A stretch of 64,000 nucleotides of DNA from Canicola haemoglobinophilus (GCF_002015075.1 NZ_MUXZ01000021.1:1-64000); one strand, 5' to 3'; positions 1-10,780 are shown, counted from the stretch's first letter. Numbers and translations are program-made. The notes: generated by a model from the letters alone, not told the origin.

Positions 1-33
1 ATGAAAGTGATATAGGCTCTTTTTCTCAAGTTA

Positions 34-654
34 TTAGCAACTTTTTTTATTTAAAAAATCCTTAATAAACATAATCTTATGCTTTTTAGTTAATCCATTA
101 TGATTTATTAATTTCCGCTTTAATTCACTAAATAAACCTTCAAGCCTATTTGTTGTTTTTTCTATATTTAATTCAGAATATTTCAGACTTGCATAAGCGC
201 CTCTTAAGCCTTTATGTTTATAAGGAAAATAACCGCTTTCATTACATTTCTCTGAGCGTTCATTTAAATAATCTTGATGTTTTAAATACCAATAATGCAG
301 ACGACGATAAAAATCATTTTTACTGCTTTCTTTGAGCATTTTAACTAATGTTTTTAATTCTTTTCCTGCTAAAAATTTATGCTTTTTTCTTAACTTCCTC
401 ATTACCATCACCACTAAATGGAAATGGCACATTTGGGTTGGGGTATTCAATAAAATCCTTGAGCAAACCTCGCCGAAACTGAGAGTTTTTTCACAACTCT
501 TCGATAACTTTCGAAGTTTGTTTTCATCCTTTTTGATGACTTCATCCAACCTTTTTAGAAAAACAGCCTCCGTTTCAAGTTCGAAGATTATGAAATGCAA
601 TCGGTCTTCTTCGTTTTTAGATGATTGAAACATTTTGACGTATTTGTGGCTCAT
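34..654 (-). CDS. IS transposase, C-terminal part (probable remnant)
   Basis: This 206-residue protein resembles the C-terminal half of DDE transposases of the IS256/IS1249-like (MULE-related) group. The visible marks are the segment QMCHFHLVVMVMRKL near residue 74 and the C-terminal TTNRLEGLFSELKRKL, a conserved TTN-x-LEG-x-F block that carries the last acidic catalytic residue in this group. The N-terminal zinc-binding and first-aspartate region expected in a full element is not seen upstream, so it is probably a truncated copy. No convincing terminal inverted repeats were found on either side. It lies next to a HadA-like adhesin and outside the rpo operon. The exact IS family is uncertain. 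Confidence 0.6.
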   Translation of the reverse strand: MSHKYVKMFQSSKNEEDRLHFIIFELETEAVFLKRLDEVIKKDENKLRKLSKSCEKTLSFGEVCSRILLNTPTQMCHFHLVVMVMRKLRKKHKFLAGKELKTLVKMLKESSKNDFYRRLHYWYLKHQDYLNERSEKCNESGYFPYKHKGLRGAYASLKYSELNIEKTTNRLEGLFSELKRKLINHNGLTKKHKIMFIKDFLNKKSC

Positions 655-1130
655 GCTCAGATGTCTTTTAGCCTTTAGTAACCTGTTATACTATTTTTAT
701 CAAAGACCTTTTAAGCTCTGAGAAATAATCCCCCTAGTTTGAAATGCCAAAATGAAAGCTGACTTTCAATAAGGTAAACTCAGCGGAAAGCACTATTTTA
801 ACAGTTATATTTAAATTTGGGAGAATAGGTAAATTTAGTATGTAGTACGCAAACTCTCTTGAGTCTGAATCACACTATTGAAAAACCATGAACTAGTTGC
901 TCTGCTTTTTATCCGAACCTGGTGCTCATAGAAAGGCTCTAGTGGTGTGTGAGATAAAATCACAATCACTTCACCTGTTATGTAAAAGATTAGTTGTATT
1001 TAGTCATACAAATCTGCACCTTAATTTGTTGGTTTTTTAATCCAAATTTTGAGGTGCAGACCAAATTATTACTGTACTTTATTGTTTGGTGTAATCGACA
1101 AAATGGCACCGCTTATTTTTCTAATACTTT
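655..1130. other. gap without a recognisable gene; one imperfect inverted repeat
   Basis: No credible coding region is visible here. At 1013-1060 the arms TCTGCACC and GGTGCAGA form an 8-bp inverted repeat with further AT-rich complementarity inside. It could be the end of an insertion element or a weak terminator for the adhesin gene that ends at 1131. Next to a transposase piece, the stretch is best read as mobile-element debris, which is an inference. Confidence 0.35.
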
Positions 1131-1864
1131 TTAGAACTCGTAATTTACGCCTACATTATAAGCAGCGTTGCCTTTACCAAATCCTACCGCAACACCAGCT
1201 TTAGCTGCAAATTTAGTATTCACTCTATAGCCCATACCAACAGCAACTGCTGATTTAGATTTATAACCACCCACAGCTGCTGTAACATTTACTTTGCCAA
1301 CATTATAAGGCTGGAATAAGCCTGCTAAAGCAGCTTGTGTCGCTAATCCCACTTTTACTTCCTTATTTAATTTCTCAATGCGTGATGTATTACTTTCTAA
1401 TTGCTCATTTAACTTACTAATATTAGCCGGAGCTAACAACGCTATTGCTTGCTGATTTTGCTGAATAAGTAAATTAGCAGCATCAAGTGCCGATTGTTCT
1501 GCTTTCTTCTCCAATTTTGAATTAGTCGTATCAAGATCTGCTTGACTTGCTTTTCCTTTTAGAGCTTCTTCATCAAAATTTTCTAATTTTTCTGTAATTC
1601 CTTTTAATTCGGCTTTTAATTCGTTTTTAGTGTCACTAGCTAAAGTAGCAGCATCATTCGCGATACTAAGAGCTCTGGTAGCTTGGGTATTCGCCCCAAA
1701 CGCGTTAGTACCAATATAAGTTACAACCTCAGCAACTTTTTCTGGATTACTAGCGTCATCTTTAGAAAGTTTAAATGTATCAGCTAAAGTGCCAGCAGCT
1801 AATGCCCCCCTGAAATCAGCGAAGTAAGTAATAACGTCATTTTTGTTAATTTATATTGTTTCAT
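1131..1864 (-). pseudogene. small YadA-type trimeric autotransporter adhesin, HadA-like, frameshifted at a G6 tract
   Basis: Starting from ATG at 1864, with an AGGGAG ribosome site just upstream, the frame gives a signal peptide beginning MKQYKLTKMTLLLTSLIS. It then runs into six G (1805-1810) and stops three codons later. With one more G the frame reads on through GGALA into an alanine-rich coiled-coil stalk and a C-terminal YadA membrane anchor ending NVGVNYEF, giving 244 residues without a head domain. That size and plan match HadA (about 256 residues), the headless adhesin and invasin of H. influenzae biogroup aegyptius; that identity is an inference from architecture. The intact remainder of the frame argues for a recent or reversible change. 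Confidence 0.7.
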
Positions 1865-2042
1865 ATTTATATCTCCCTAAAAAATAAAAAACTGCGATAT
1901 GATAACAACAAAGTATAAAAAATCGATAACAACCAAAATATTAAAATAATAAAAAGAAAATCAAAATAAAGAAAAACTTCAAAAAAACAATTTAAATAGA
2001 AAAATCCCTATCATTAGTAAAAATAAAAGATGGTTTGCCATC

Positions 2043-2077
2043 AAAAAACCGATATTCACAAATATGAATATCGGTTT
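2043..2077 (-). terminator. intrinsic terminator of rpoC
   Basis: A 12-bp perfect stem (AAACCGATATTC, 2046-2057, pairing with 2066-2077) is followed on the minus strand by a T run. It lies 34 bp past the rpoC stop and closes the rpoBC unit. Confidence 0.85.
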
Positions 2078-2110
2078 CATTGAACGAAATAATTTGTAAC
2101 TAGTTACATA

Positions 2111-5100
2111 TTATTCTGCATCATCTGCCATATTTAACATTTCTGCTAAATTTGCCGTTGCATCTTCTGCGGAGAACGTAAATTCAGAAGCAATTTCTTC
2201 TTCATCAAGTGCGGATAATTTAACTTCTGGTTCTACCTCAGCAATGCCTGCTGCACGATTTTTCTGGCGATTTTGATGATATGCAAAACCTGTACCAGCT
2301 GGAATTAAGCGACCAACAATAACGTTTTCTTTTAAGCCACGTAATTCATCGCGTTTGCCTGCTACCGCTGCTTCTGTTAACACACGAGTTGTTTCTTGGA
2401 AGGATGCAGCAGAAATGAAGGATTCTGTTGCAAGAGATGCTTTAGTTATACCAAGCAATTCACGTTCAAACTCAACTAATGGCTTACCTTCTGCTGCACG
2501 TTTGCGGTTAACGATTTTCACACGTGCTACTTCAACTTGCTCACCCTCTAAGAATTCAGAGTCATAAGCGTTGGCGATAATCGCTTTACGCAACATTTGG
2601 CGTACAATAACTTCGATATGTTTATCGTTAATTTTTACCCCTTGTAAGCGGTAAACTTCTTGTACTTCGTTAACGATGTAATCAGTTACTGCATGTACAC
2701 CACGTAAGCGTAAAATATCATGTGGTGTTTCTGCACCATCAGAGATTAAGTCACCACGTTGTACCATCTCGCCTTCAAATACGTTCAATTGACGCCATTT
2801 TGGAATCATTTCTTCGTATGTTTCGCCTTCTGCTGGTGTGATTAATAGGCGGCGTTTACCTTTAGTTTCTTTACCGAAGGACACAACACCTGAGATCTCA
2901 GCTAGAATTGCTGGTTCTTTCGGTTTACGTGCTTCAAATAAATCTGCTACGCGTGGAAGACCACCAGTAATATCTTTTGTACCAACAGATTCTTGTGGAA
3001 TACGAGCTAATGGCTCACCCACAGAAACTTCTGCGCCATCATCTAATATCACAATCGCTTTACCAGGTAGGAAGTATTGTGCCATTACATCAGTACCTGG
3101 GATAAAGATATCGTTACCCTGCGCATCAACTAATTTGATTGCAGGACGTAAATCTTTACCAGCTGTTGCTCGCTCACCTACATCTTGAACAACGATTGAA
3201 GATAAACCTGTTAATTCATCAGTTTGACGAGTTACAGTTAAGCCATCAACAATATCTACAAATTTCACAAAACCACTTACTTCAGAAACAACTGGCATTG
3301 TATGTGGATCCCAGTTAGCAACTGTTTCGCCAGCTGTAACTTCTTGTCCATCCGCTTTATTTAATACCGCACCATAAGGCACTTTATAATGCTCTTTCGT
3401 TCTTCCGAATGCGTCAATAATAGTTAATTCGGTATTACGTGAAGTTAAAACTAATTTACCTTCTTTATTCGTAACGAACTTAACATTTGCTAAACGCAAT
3501 GTACCGGTATTTTTAACTTGAACACTAGATTCTTTTGCAGCCGCAGATGCCGCACCACCGATATGGAACGTACGCATGGTTAACTGTGTACCTGGTTCAC
3601 CGATTGATTGTGCCGCAATAACACCCACAGCTTCACCTTGGTTAATTAAGTGGCCACGCGCTAAGTCACGTCCGTAACATTTCGCACACACACCAAAATC
3701 AGTATCACAAGTTACAACAGACCGCACTTTGATGCTATCCACAGAGTTTGCATCAATAACATCACAAAGTTTTTCATCTAATAAAGTATTGCGAGGAATT
3801 AAAACTTCGCTTGTACCCGGTTTTAAAATATCTTCTGCCGCTACACGACCTAATACACGATCACGTAATGCTTCTTTTACATCACCACCCTCAATAAGTG
3901 GAGTCATTACGATACCTTCATGTGTACCACAGTCATCTTCAATGATGACTAAATCTTGTGCAACATCAACTAAACGACGAGTTAAGTAACCTGAGTTCGC
4001 TGTTTTTAACGCCGTATCCGCAAGACCTTTACGCGCACCGTGAGTTGAAATAAAGTACTGTAATACGTTTAGACCTTCACGGAAGTTCGCTGTAATTGGT
4101 GTCTCAATGATAGAACCATCTGGACGAGCCATCAAACCACGCATACCAGCAAGCTGACGAATCTGTGCGGCAGAACCACGAGCACCTGAGTCTGCCATCA
4201 TAAAGATGCTATTAAATGATGCTTGTTTTTCTGGTTGACCTTCACGGTTAATAACTTCTTCTTGTGAAAGGTTTTCCATCATCGCTTTAGCAACACGTTC
4301 GTTTGCTGCAGCCCAAATATCGATTACTTTATTGTAACGTTCGCCTGCAGTTACTAAACCAGACTGGAATTGCTCTTGAATTTCAGCAACTTCTTCTTCC
4401 GCAGCAGAAATAATTTCATATTTCTTCTGAGGAATAACCATATCATCAATACCAACAGATGAACCAGAACGAGCCGCATAAGCAAAACCAGTGTACATAA
4501 TATGGTCAGCAAACAATACGCTCTCTTTCAATCCTAAACGGCGATAGCTTTCATTGATTAATTTAGAAATTGCTTTTTTGCCTAGGGTTTGGTTGAACAA
4601 ACTAAACGGCATACCTTTTGGTGCGATCATCCATAGGATTGCACGACCAATGGTGGTATCCACTAAATTTGTTTGAGGTTCAAATTCACCAATTGCATTC
4701 TTCACATATTCAGTAATACGCACTTTTACACGTGAATGTAATTCAGCTTGACCTGTACGATAAGCTTTCTCTGCTTCACGAGGGTCCTGTAACAACATGC
4801 CTTCGCATTTACCGTTCACTTTGTCACGAGTCATATAGTAAAGACCTAATACAACGTCTTGTGATGGAACGATAATTGGCTCACCGTTTGCAGGCGATAA
4901 AATGTTGTTAGTTGACATCATTAAAGCACGAGCTTCTAATTGCGCTTCGAGCGTTAATGGAACGTGAACAGCCATTTGGTCACCATCGAAGTCCGCATTG
5001 AACGCCGCACAAACAAGTGGGTGTAACTGAATTGCTTTACCTTCGATCAAGATTGGCTCAAATGCTTGAATACCCAAACGGTGCAATGTTGGTGCACGGT

Positions 5101-6373
5101 TTAATAAAATTGGGTGTTCGCGAATAACATCAGCAAGAATATCCCAAACAATCGCATCTTCACGCTCAACTATTTTCTTCGCTGCTTTAATGGTGGTTGC
5201 AAAACCACGGCTTTCTAATTTAGCGTAGATAAATGGACGGAATAATTCCAATACCATTTTTTTCGGTAAACCACATTGATGTAAATGTAAGTATGGACCT
5301 ACTGTAATTACAGAACGACCTGAATAGTCAACACGTTTACCTAATAAGTTTTGACGGAAACGACCTTGTTTACCTTTGATCATATCCGCAAGAGATTTTA
5401 ATGGACGACGGTTTGAACCTGTAATTGCGCGACCACGACGACCATTATCTAATAATGCATCAACTGATTCTTGTAACATACGTTTTTCATTACGCACAAT
5501 AATATCTGGCGCAATAAGGTCTAATAAACGTTTTAAACGGTTGTTACGGTTGATTACACGGCGATATAAATCGTTCAAATCAGATGTAGCAAAACGACCA
5601 CCATCTAATGGCACCAATGGACGTAAATCTGGTGGTAAAACAGGTAATACTGTCATTACCATCCACTCTGGCTTATTACCAGACTGAATGAAAGATTCTA
5701 ATAATTTTAAGCGCTTAGTGATTTTCTTACGTTTCGTTTCAGAATTTGTTTCTTGTAATTCTTCACGCAATGTTTCACATTCCGCTTCTAAATCCATGTC
5801 GCGTAATAAGGCTTGAATTGCTTCTGCCCCCATTTTCGCATCAAATTCATCTTGCCAACGATCTTCTGCTTCTAAGAACTGCTCTTCCGTTAATAATTGA
5901 CCGCGTTCAAGATCAGTCATTCCCGGCTCGATAACAATGTAAGATTCAAAATAAAGTACACGCTCAATATCACGCAATGGCATATCTAATAATAAACCAA
6001 TACGGGACGGCAATGATTTTAAGAACCAAATATGTGCAACTGGTGAAGCAAGCTCAATATGCCCCATACGTTCACGGCGTACTTTAGCCTGCGTTACTTC
6101 AACACCACATTTTTCACAAATAACACCACGATGTTTTAAGCGTTTGTACTTACCACATAAACATTCATAATCTTTTACTGGTCCAAAAATGCGAGCACAG
6201 AAAAGACCGTCACGCTCAGGCTTGAATGTGCGGTAGTTGATAGTTTCAGGTTTTTTAACTTCACCATATGACCAAGAACGGATCATATCTGGTGATGCTA
6301 AACCAATTTTAATGACATCAAAATCTTCTGAAGTTTTTGATTGTGCTTTTAAAAACTTTACTAAGTCTTTCAC
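2111..6373 (-). CDS. rpoC: DNA-directed RNA polymerase subunit beta'
   Basis: This encodes the beta' subunit of RNA polymerase, which forms the active centre with beta. At 1420 residues it is slightly longer than the E. coli protein (about 1407). Visible marks are the N-terminal zinc ribbon (CLCGKYKRLKHRG and CEKCGVE, near residues 70-93), the metal-binding NADFDGDQM around residue 460, the second zinc site with CDTDFGVCAKCYGRD, and the trigger-loop region around MRTFHIGGAAS. It follows rpoB by about 90 bp, a gap that holds an inverted uptake-sequence pair, and is co-transcribed with it. A strong ribosome site (GGAG) precedes the ATG. Nothing is broken. Confidence 0.98.
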   Translation of the reverse strand: MKDLVKFLKAQSKTSEDFDVIKIGLASPDMIRSWSYGEVKKPETINYRTFKPERDGLFCARIFGPVKDYECLCGKYKRLKHRGVICEKCGVEVTQAKVRRERMGHIELASPVAHIWFLKSLPSRIGLLLDMPLRDIERVLYFESYIVIEPGMTDLERGQLLTEEQFLEAEDRWQDEFDAKMGAEAIQALLRDMDLEAECETLREELQETNSETKRKKITKRLKLLESFIQSGNKPEWMVMTVLPVLPPDLRPLVPLDGGRFATSDLNDLYRRVINRNNRLKRLLDLIAPDIIVRNEKRMLQESVDALLDNGRRGRAITGSNRRPLKSLADMIKGKQGRFRQNLLGKRVDYSGRSVITVGPYLHLHQCGLPKKMVLELFRPFIYAKLESRGFATTIKAAKKIVEREDAIVWDILADVIREHPILLNRAPTLHRLGIQAFEPILIEGKAIQLHPLVCAAFNADFDGDQMAVHVPLTLEAQLEARALMMSTNNILSPANGEPIIVPSQDVVLGLYYMTRDKVNGKCEGMLLQDPREAEKAYRTGQAELHSRVKVRITEYVKNAIGEFEPQTNLVDTTIGRAILWMIAPKGMPFSLFNQTLGKKAISKLINESYRRLGLKESVLFADHIMYTGFAYAARSGSSVGIDDMVIPQKKYEIISAAEEEVAEIQEQFQSGLVTAGERYNKVIDIWAAANERVAKAMMENLSQEEVINREGQPEKQASFNSIFMMADSGARGSAAQIRQLAGMRGLMARPDGSIIETPITANFREGLNVLQYFISTHGARKGLADTALKTANSGYLTRRLVDVAQDLVIIEDDCGTHEGIVMTPLIEGGDVKEALRDRVLGRVAAEDILKPGTSEVLIPRNTLLDEKLCDVIDANSVDSIKVRSVVTCDTDFGVCAKCYGRDLARGHLINQGEAVGVIAAQSIGEPGTQLTMRTFHIGGAASAAAKESSVQVKNTGTLRLANVKFVTNKEGKLVLTSRNTELTIIDAFGRTKEHYKVPYGAVLNKADGQEVTAGETVANWDPHTMPVVSEVSGFVKFVDIVDGLTVTRQTDELTGLSSIVVQDVGERATAGKDLRPAIKLVDAQGNDIFIPGTDVMAQYFLPGKAIVILDDGAEVSVGEPLARIPQESVGTKDITGGLPRVADLFEARKPKEPAILAEISGVVSFGKETKGKRRLLITPAEGETYEEMIPKWRQLNVFEGEMVQRGDLISDGAETPHDILRLRGVHAVTDYIVNEVQEVYRLQGVKINDKHIEVIVRQMLRKAIIANAYDSEFLEGEQVEVARVKIVNRKRAAEGKPLVEFERELLGITKASLATESFISAASFQETTRVLTEAAVAGKRDELRGLKENVIVGRLIPAGTGFAYHQNRQKNRAAGIAEVEPEVKLSALDEEEIASEFTFSAEDATANLAEMLNMADDAE

Positions 6374-6402
6374 GATTTGCTCCTATCGGAGTTAAACTTA
6401 TT

Positions 6403-6441
6403 CAAGTGCGGTCAAAAATTTTAAAATTTCTACCGCACTTG
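6403..6441. repeat. inverted pair of Haemophilus uptake sequences between rpoB and rpoC
   Basis: CAAGTGCGGT (6403-6412) and ACCGCACTTG (6432-6441) form a 10-bp stem around an AT-rich loop. Paired uptake cores commonly serve as terminators or processing hairpins in Haemophilus. Here the hairpin sits inside an operon and ends only about 30 bp before the rpoC start, so it may attenuate or set mRNA processing rather than end transcription. Confidence 0.7.
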
Positions 6442-6465
6442 GGCGTATTTTTTTCGGTTTACCAA

Positions 6466-9400
6466 TTATTCTTCATCAAGGTCAATGTTGATACCTAATG
6501 AACGAATTTCTTTCATAATTACATTGAAAGACTCTGGTGTACCTAGATCCATTTGGTGAGTGCCGCCAACGATGTTTTTATACATCTTCGTACGACCGTT
6601 CACATCATCGGATTTCACTGTCAACATTTCTTGTAATGTATAAGCAGCACCATATGCTTCTAGAGCCCATACCTCCATCTCACCGAAACGTTGACCACCG
6701 AATTGTGCTTTACCACCAAGTGGTTGCTGAGTAACAAGACTATATGAACCAGTTGAACGAGCATGCATTTTGTCATCAACTAAGTGGTTCAATTTCAGCA
6801 TATACATGTAACCTACTGTTACTGGACGTTCAAATTGTTCACCTGTACGACCATCAAATAAGGTAATTTGACCAGAAGTTGGTAATCCACCTAATTCTAA
6901 TAACGCTTTGATTTCTTTCTCATGCGCACCGTCAAATACTGGCGTTGCTAATGGCATACCTTTACGTAAATTTTGTGCTAAACGTAACACTTCTTCATCA
7001 GTAAAGGTTGAAAGATCAACTTTTTGTGAACCATCACCTAAGTCATAAGCTTTTTGGATATAGCCACGTAATTTTTCAACATCTTGTTTTTGCTTGATCA
7101 TGGCATTGATTTGATCACCAATACCTTTTGCAGCTAAACCTAAGTGAGTTTCTAAGATCTGACCGATGTTCATACGTGACGGAACCCCTAGTGGGTTCAA
7201 TACGATATCAACTGGTTGACCGTTCTCATCGTATGGCATATCTTCAACTGGGTTAATTTTTGAGATAACCCCTTTGTTACCATGACGACCAGCCATTTTA
7301 TCCCCCGGTTGGATTTGGCGTTTCACAGCAAGATAAACTTTAACAACTTTCAACACGCCCGGTGCTAAATCGTCACCTTGAATAATTTTGCTACGTTTAA
7401 CTTCAAGTTTGTGCTCGAAATCTTTACGCAATTCTTCGTATTGTTCCGCAAGTTGCTCTAATTGATTTTGTTTATCTTCATCTGCCAAGGTTTGTTCTAG
7501 CCATTGAGTGCGGTCTAATTTTTCTAATTGTTTCTCATCGAAACCACCAGAAATAAGAAGATTATGTACACGTGCAAATAAACCTGCTTCTAAGATCTCT
7601 AATTCTTCCACAAGATCTTTCTTCGCTTGTTTTAATTGCATTTCTTCAATTTCTAATGCACGTTTATCTTTTTCCACGCCATCACGTGTGAAGACTTGAA
7701 CATCAATAACTGTACCAGATGTACCATTTGGTACACGTAATGAAGAATCTTTAACATCAGATGCTTTTTCACCAAAAATAGCGCGTAAAAGTTTTTCTTC
7801 TGGGGTTAATTGTGTTTCACCTTTAGGAGTTACTTTACCCACAAGAATGTCGCCACCTTTAACTTCAGCACCGATATAAACGATACCTGATTCATCAAGT
7901 TTACTTAGCGCAGCTTCACCTACATTTGGAATATCTGCGGTAATTTCTTCTGAACCTAATTTTGTATCACGAGCAACACAAGATAATTCTTGAATATGAA
8001 TAGTTGTGAAACGATTTTCTTGCACTACACGCTCAGACACTAACATTGAGTCTTCAAAGTTATAACCGTTCCAAGGCATGAATGCTACACGCATATTTTG
8101 ACCAAGTGCTAACTCACCCAAGTCAGTTGACGGACCGTCAGCTAAGATTTCACCACGTTCAATCGGATCGCCTAATTGCACGCAAGGAATTTGGTTGATA
8201 CAAGTATTTTGGTTAGAACGAGTGTATTTAATTAGGTTATAAATATCGATACCCGCTTCACCTGCAACAGTTTCATCTTCATTTACTTTTACTACGATAC
8301 GAGAAGCATCAACATATTGGATAGTACCACCGCGTTTAGCAACAACCGCAACACCAGAGTCTAGTGCTACTGGTTTCTCCATACCTGTACCTACTAATGG
8401 CTTATCAGCTCTTAATGTTGGTACTGCTTGACGTTGCATGTTCGCACCCATCAAGGCACGGTTCGCATCGTCATGCTCAAGGAATGGGATTAATGCTGCC
8501 GCCACAGAAACAACTTGTTGTGTTGAAACGTCCATATAATGAATTTCTTCTGGGCGATATAAACCTGACTCGCCATGCTCACCACGACAAGTTACAAAAG
8601 CATCAGTAAAACGAAGTTCCTCATCAAGATTTGAGTTTGCCTGCGCGATAACATATTTACCTTCTTCAATTGCCGATAAATATTCAATTTCTTCTGTTAC
8701 TTGACCATTTACCACTTTACGATATGGCGTTTCTAAGAAACCATAGTCATTAGTACGCGCATAAACAGATAATGAGTTAATCAAACCAATGTTTAGACCC
8801 TCTGGGGTTTCGATTGGACAAACACGACCATAATGTGTTGCGTGAACATCTCGAACCTCAAAGCCAGCACGCTCACGAGTTAAACCACCCGGTCCTAACG
8901 CAGAAATACGGCGTTTATGGGTAACTTCTGATAATGGGTTATTTTGGTCCATGAACTGAGAAAGTTGTGAAGAACCAAAGAACTCTTTCACCGCTGCTGA
9001 AATAGGTTTTGCATTAATTAAATCTTGTGGTGTAACTGCACCTAAGTCACCTAAAGAAAGACGTTCTTTCACCGCTCTTTCTACACGAACTAAACCAATA
9101 CGGAATTGGTTTTCTGCCATTTCACCAACAGAACGAATACGACGGTTACCTAAGTGGTCAATATCATCCACTTCGCCACGACCGTTACGAATATCGATCA
9201 GCTTACGCATTACATTGACAATATCTTCTTTGCTCAATGTACCGCTACCCGTTGTTTCTTCAATGCCTAAAGAGCGGTTGAATTTCATACGTCCTACTGC
9301 AGATAAATCATAGCGTTCAGATGAGAAGAATAAGTTATCAAATAATCCTTCCGCAGCTTCTTTTGTAGGTGGCTCACCTGGACGCATCATGCGATAAATT

Positions 9401-10494
9401 TCAACTAATGCACTTAAACGATCATAAGACGGATCAACACGTAATGTTTCCGAAATATATGGTCCAAAATCTAAGTCGTTAGTAAATAAGGTTTCAATAT
9501 TCTTATAGCCAGCTTGTGATAATTTCGCTAATAACTCTAATGAGATTTCCATATTTGCTGGACAAATAATCTCACCTGTTGATAAATCAACGTAATCTTT
9601 AGCTGAAACTTTACCCACAATATATTCTGTTGGCACTTCAACTTGGCTAACTTGATCTTTTTCTAATGCTTTAATATGACGAGCAGTAATGCGACGACCA
9701 CGTTCAACATAAACTTTGCCATTTGCTTCGATATCGAAAGATGCGGTTTCTCCACGTAATCTTTCTGGGACTAAAGTCATTAGTAATTTGTTATCTTTGA
9801 TCTCAAATGCAATTTTATCGAAGAATAAATCTAAGATTTCTTCTGTCGTGTAATTTAATGCACGTAAAATGATCGTTGCTGGTAATTTACGACGGCGGTC
9901 AATACGAGCAAATAAATTATCTTTTGGATCAAATTCAAAATCCAACCAAGAGCCGCGATAAGGGATAATACGCGCGTTATATAATACTTTTCCTGATGAG
10001 TGCGTTTTACCTTTATCGCTATCAAAGAATACGCCCGGGCTACGATGTAATTGAGACACGATAACACGCTCAGTACCATTAATTACAAAAGTACCGTTAT
10101 CTGTCATCAATGGGATTTCACCCATGTAAACTTCTTGTTCTTTAATATCTTTAATCGTGCCTGGTGCTGCATCTTTATCATAGCTCACTAAACGTAATTT
10201 TACGCGTAATGGCGCAGCATAGGTTGTACCACGAATTTGACATTCTCTTACGTCAAAAACAGGTTCACCTAATTTATAGCTAACATATTGTAATTCCGTA
10301 TTGCCGTTATTGCTGACAATAGGGAATACAGAACGAAATGCGGCTTCTAAGCCTTGTTGACCTTCAGGATCTTTCTGAATAAATTTCTCGAAAGAATCAA
10401 GTTGAATTGTTAATAAATAAGGTACATTCAAAACTTGCGGACGTTTGCCGAAGCTTTTACGAATACGCTTTTTTTCGGTATAGGAGTAAACCAT
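6466..10494 (-). CDS. rpoB: DNA-directed RNA polymerase subunit beta
   Basis: This encodes the beta subunit of RNA polymerase. The start chosen is ATG at 10494 (MVYSYTEKKRIRKSFGKRP), giving 1342 residues as in E. coli; the open frame extends 20 codons further upstream but those residues are not family-like. The rifampicin-resistance region reads SSQLSQFMDQNNP and THKRRISALGPGG, which is wild type at the classical aspartate, histidine and serine positions. The conserved GDKMAGRHGNKGV and the C-terminal clamp segment ending LGINIDLDEE are present. It has its own promoter at 10751-10780, downstream of a terminator-like hairpin after rplL. Confidence 0.98.
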   Translation of the reverse strand: MVYSYTEKKRIRKSFGKRPQVLNVPYLLTIQLDSFEKFIQKDPEGQQGLEAAFRSVFPIVSNNGNTELQYVSYKLGEPVFDVRECQIRGTTYAAPLRVKLRLVSYDKDAAPGTIKDIKEQEVYMGEIPLMTDNGTFVINGTERVIVSQLHRSPGVFFDSDKGKTHSSGKVLYNARIIPYRGSWLDFEFDPKDNLFARIDRRRKLPATIILRALNYTTEEILDLFFDKIAFEIKDNKLLMTLVPERLRGETASFDIEANGKVYVERGRRITARHIKALEKDQVSQVEVPTEYIVGKVSAKDYVDLSTGEIICPANMEISLELLAKLSQAGYKNIETLFTNDLDFGPYISETLRVDPSYDRLSALVEIYRMMRPGEPPTKEAAEGLFDNLFFSSERYDLSAVGRMKFNRSLGIEETTGSGTLSKEDIVNVMRKLIDIRNGRGEVDDIDHLGNRRIRSVGEMAENQFRIGLVRVERAVKERLSLGDLGAVTPQDLINAKPISAAVKEFFGSSQLSQFMDQNNPLSEVTHKRRISALGPGGLTRERAGFEVRDVHATHYGRVCPIETPEGLNIGLINSLSVYARTNDYGFLETPYRKVVNGQVTEEIEYLSAIEEGKYVIAQANSNLDEELRFTDAFVTCRGEHGESGLYRPEEIHYMDVSTQQVVSVAAALIPFLEHDDANRALMGANMQRQAVPTLRADKPLVGTGMEKPVALDSGVAVVAKRGGTIQYVDASRIVVKVNEDETVAGEAGIDIYNLIKYTRSNQNTCINQIPCVQLGDPIERGEILADGPSTDLGELALGQNMRVAFMPWNGYNFEDSMLVSERVVQENRFTTIHIQELSCVARDTKLGSEEITADIPNVGEAALSKLDESGIVYIGAEVKGGDILVGKVTPKGETQLTPEEKLLRAIFGEKASDVKDSSLRVPNGTSGTVIDVQVFTRDGVEKDKRALEIEEMQLKQAKKDLVEELEILEAGLFARVHNLLISGGFDEKQLEKLDRTQWLEQTLADEDKQNQLEQLAEQYEELRKDFEHKLEVKRSKIIQGDDLAPGVLKVVKVYLAVKRQIQPGDKMAGRHGNKGVISKINPVEDMPYDENGQPVDIVLNPLGVPSRMNIGQILETHLGLAAKGIGDQINAMIKQKQDVEKLRGYIQKAYDLGDGSQKVDLSTFTDEEVLRLAQNLRKGMPLATPVFDGAHEKEIKALLELGGLPTSGQITLFDGRTGEQFERPVTVGYMYMLKLNHLVDDKMHARSTGSYSLVTQQPLGGKAQFGGQRFGEMEVWALEAYGAAYTLQEMLTVKSDDVNGRTKMYKNIVGGTHQMDLGTPESFNVIMKEIRSLGINIDLDEE

Positions 10495-10750
10495 TTGGGT
10501 TCCTCTGTAAATATTAGTGAGACCGATGAAATGAAAAAACGAAACTAACCACAAAGTGCGGTTAATTTTTTCAAAATTTTCAAATCAATGATTGAGCCCA
10601 TTTTCAGATACCGCACTCTGAACCTTACTTCTGATGAACGGATTGCATTAAGCTAACAGATTGATTTAACTTAATTTTTCTGCAATAAGATGGGAAGATT
10701 TACTTTTGCCATTAAACAAACTAGCCTAGCTAGCGACAAAATGGTCGAGA

Positions 10751-10780
10751 ATTATAGCAAATAACGGCTTATATGGTCAA
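10751..10780 (-). promoter_or_regulatory. sigma70 promoter for rpoBC
   Basis: On the minus strand TTGACC (10775-10780) and TATAAT (10751-10756) are separated by 18 bp, followed by about 250 bp of untranslated leader before rpoB. In E. coli rpoBC depends mainly on readthrough from rplJL; here a perfect -10 box offers independent expression. The rest of the 10495-10950 gap holds single uptake-like cores near 10556 and 10610 and the hairpin at 10893-10923, but no gene. Confidence 0.7.
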
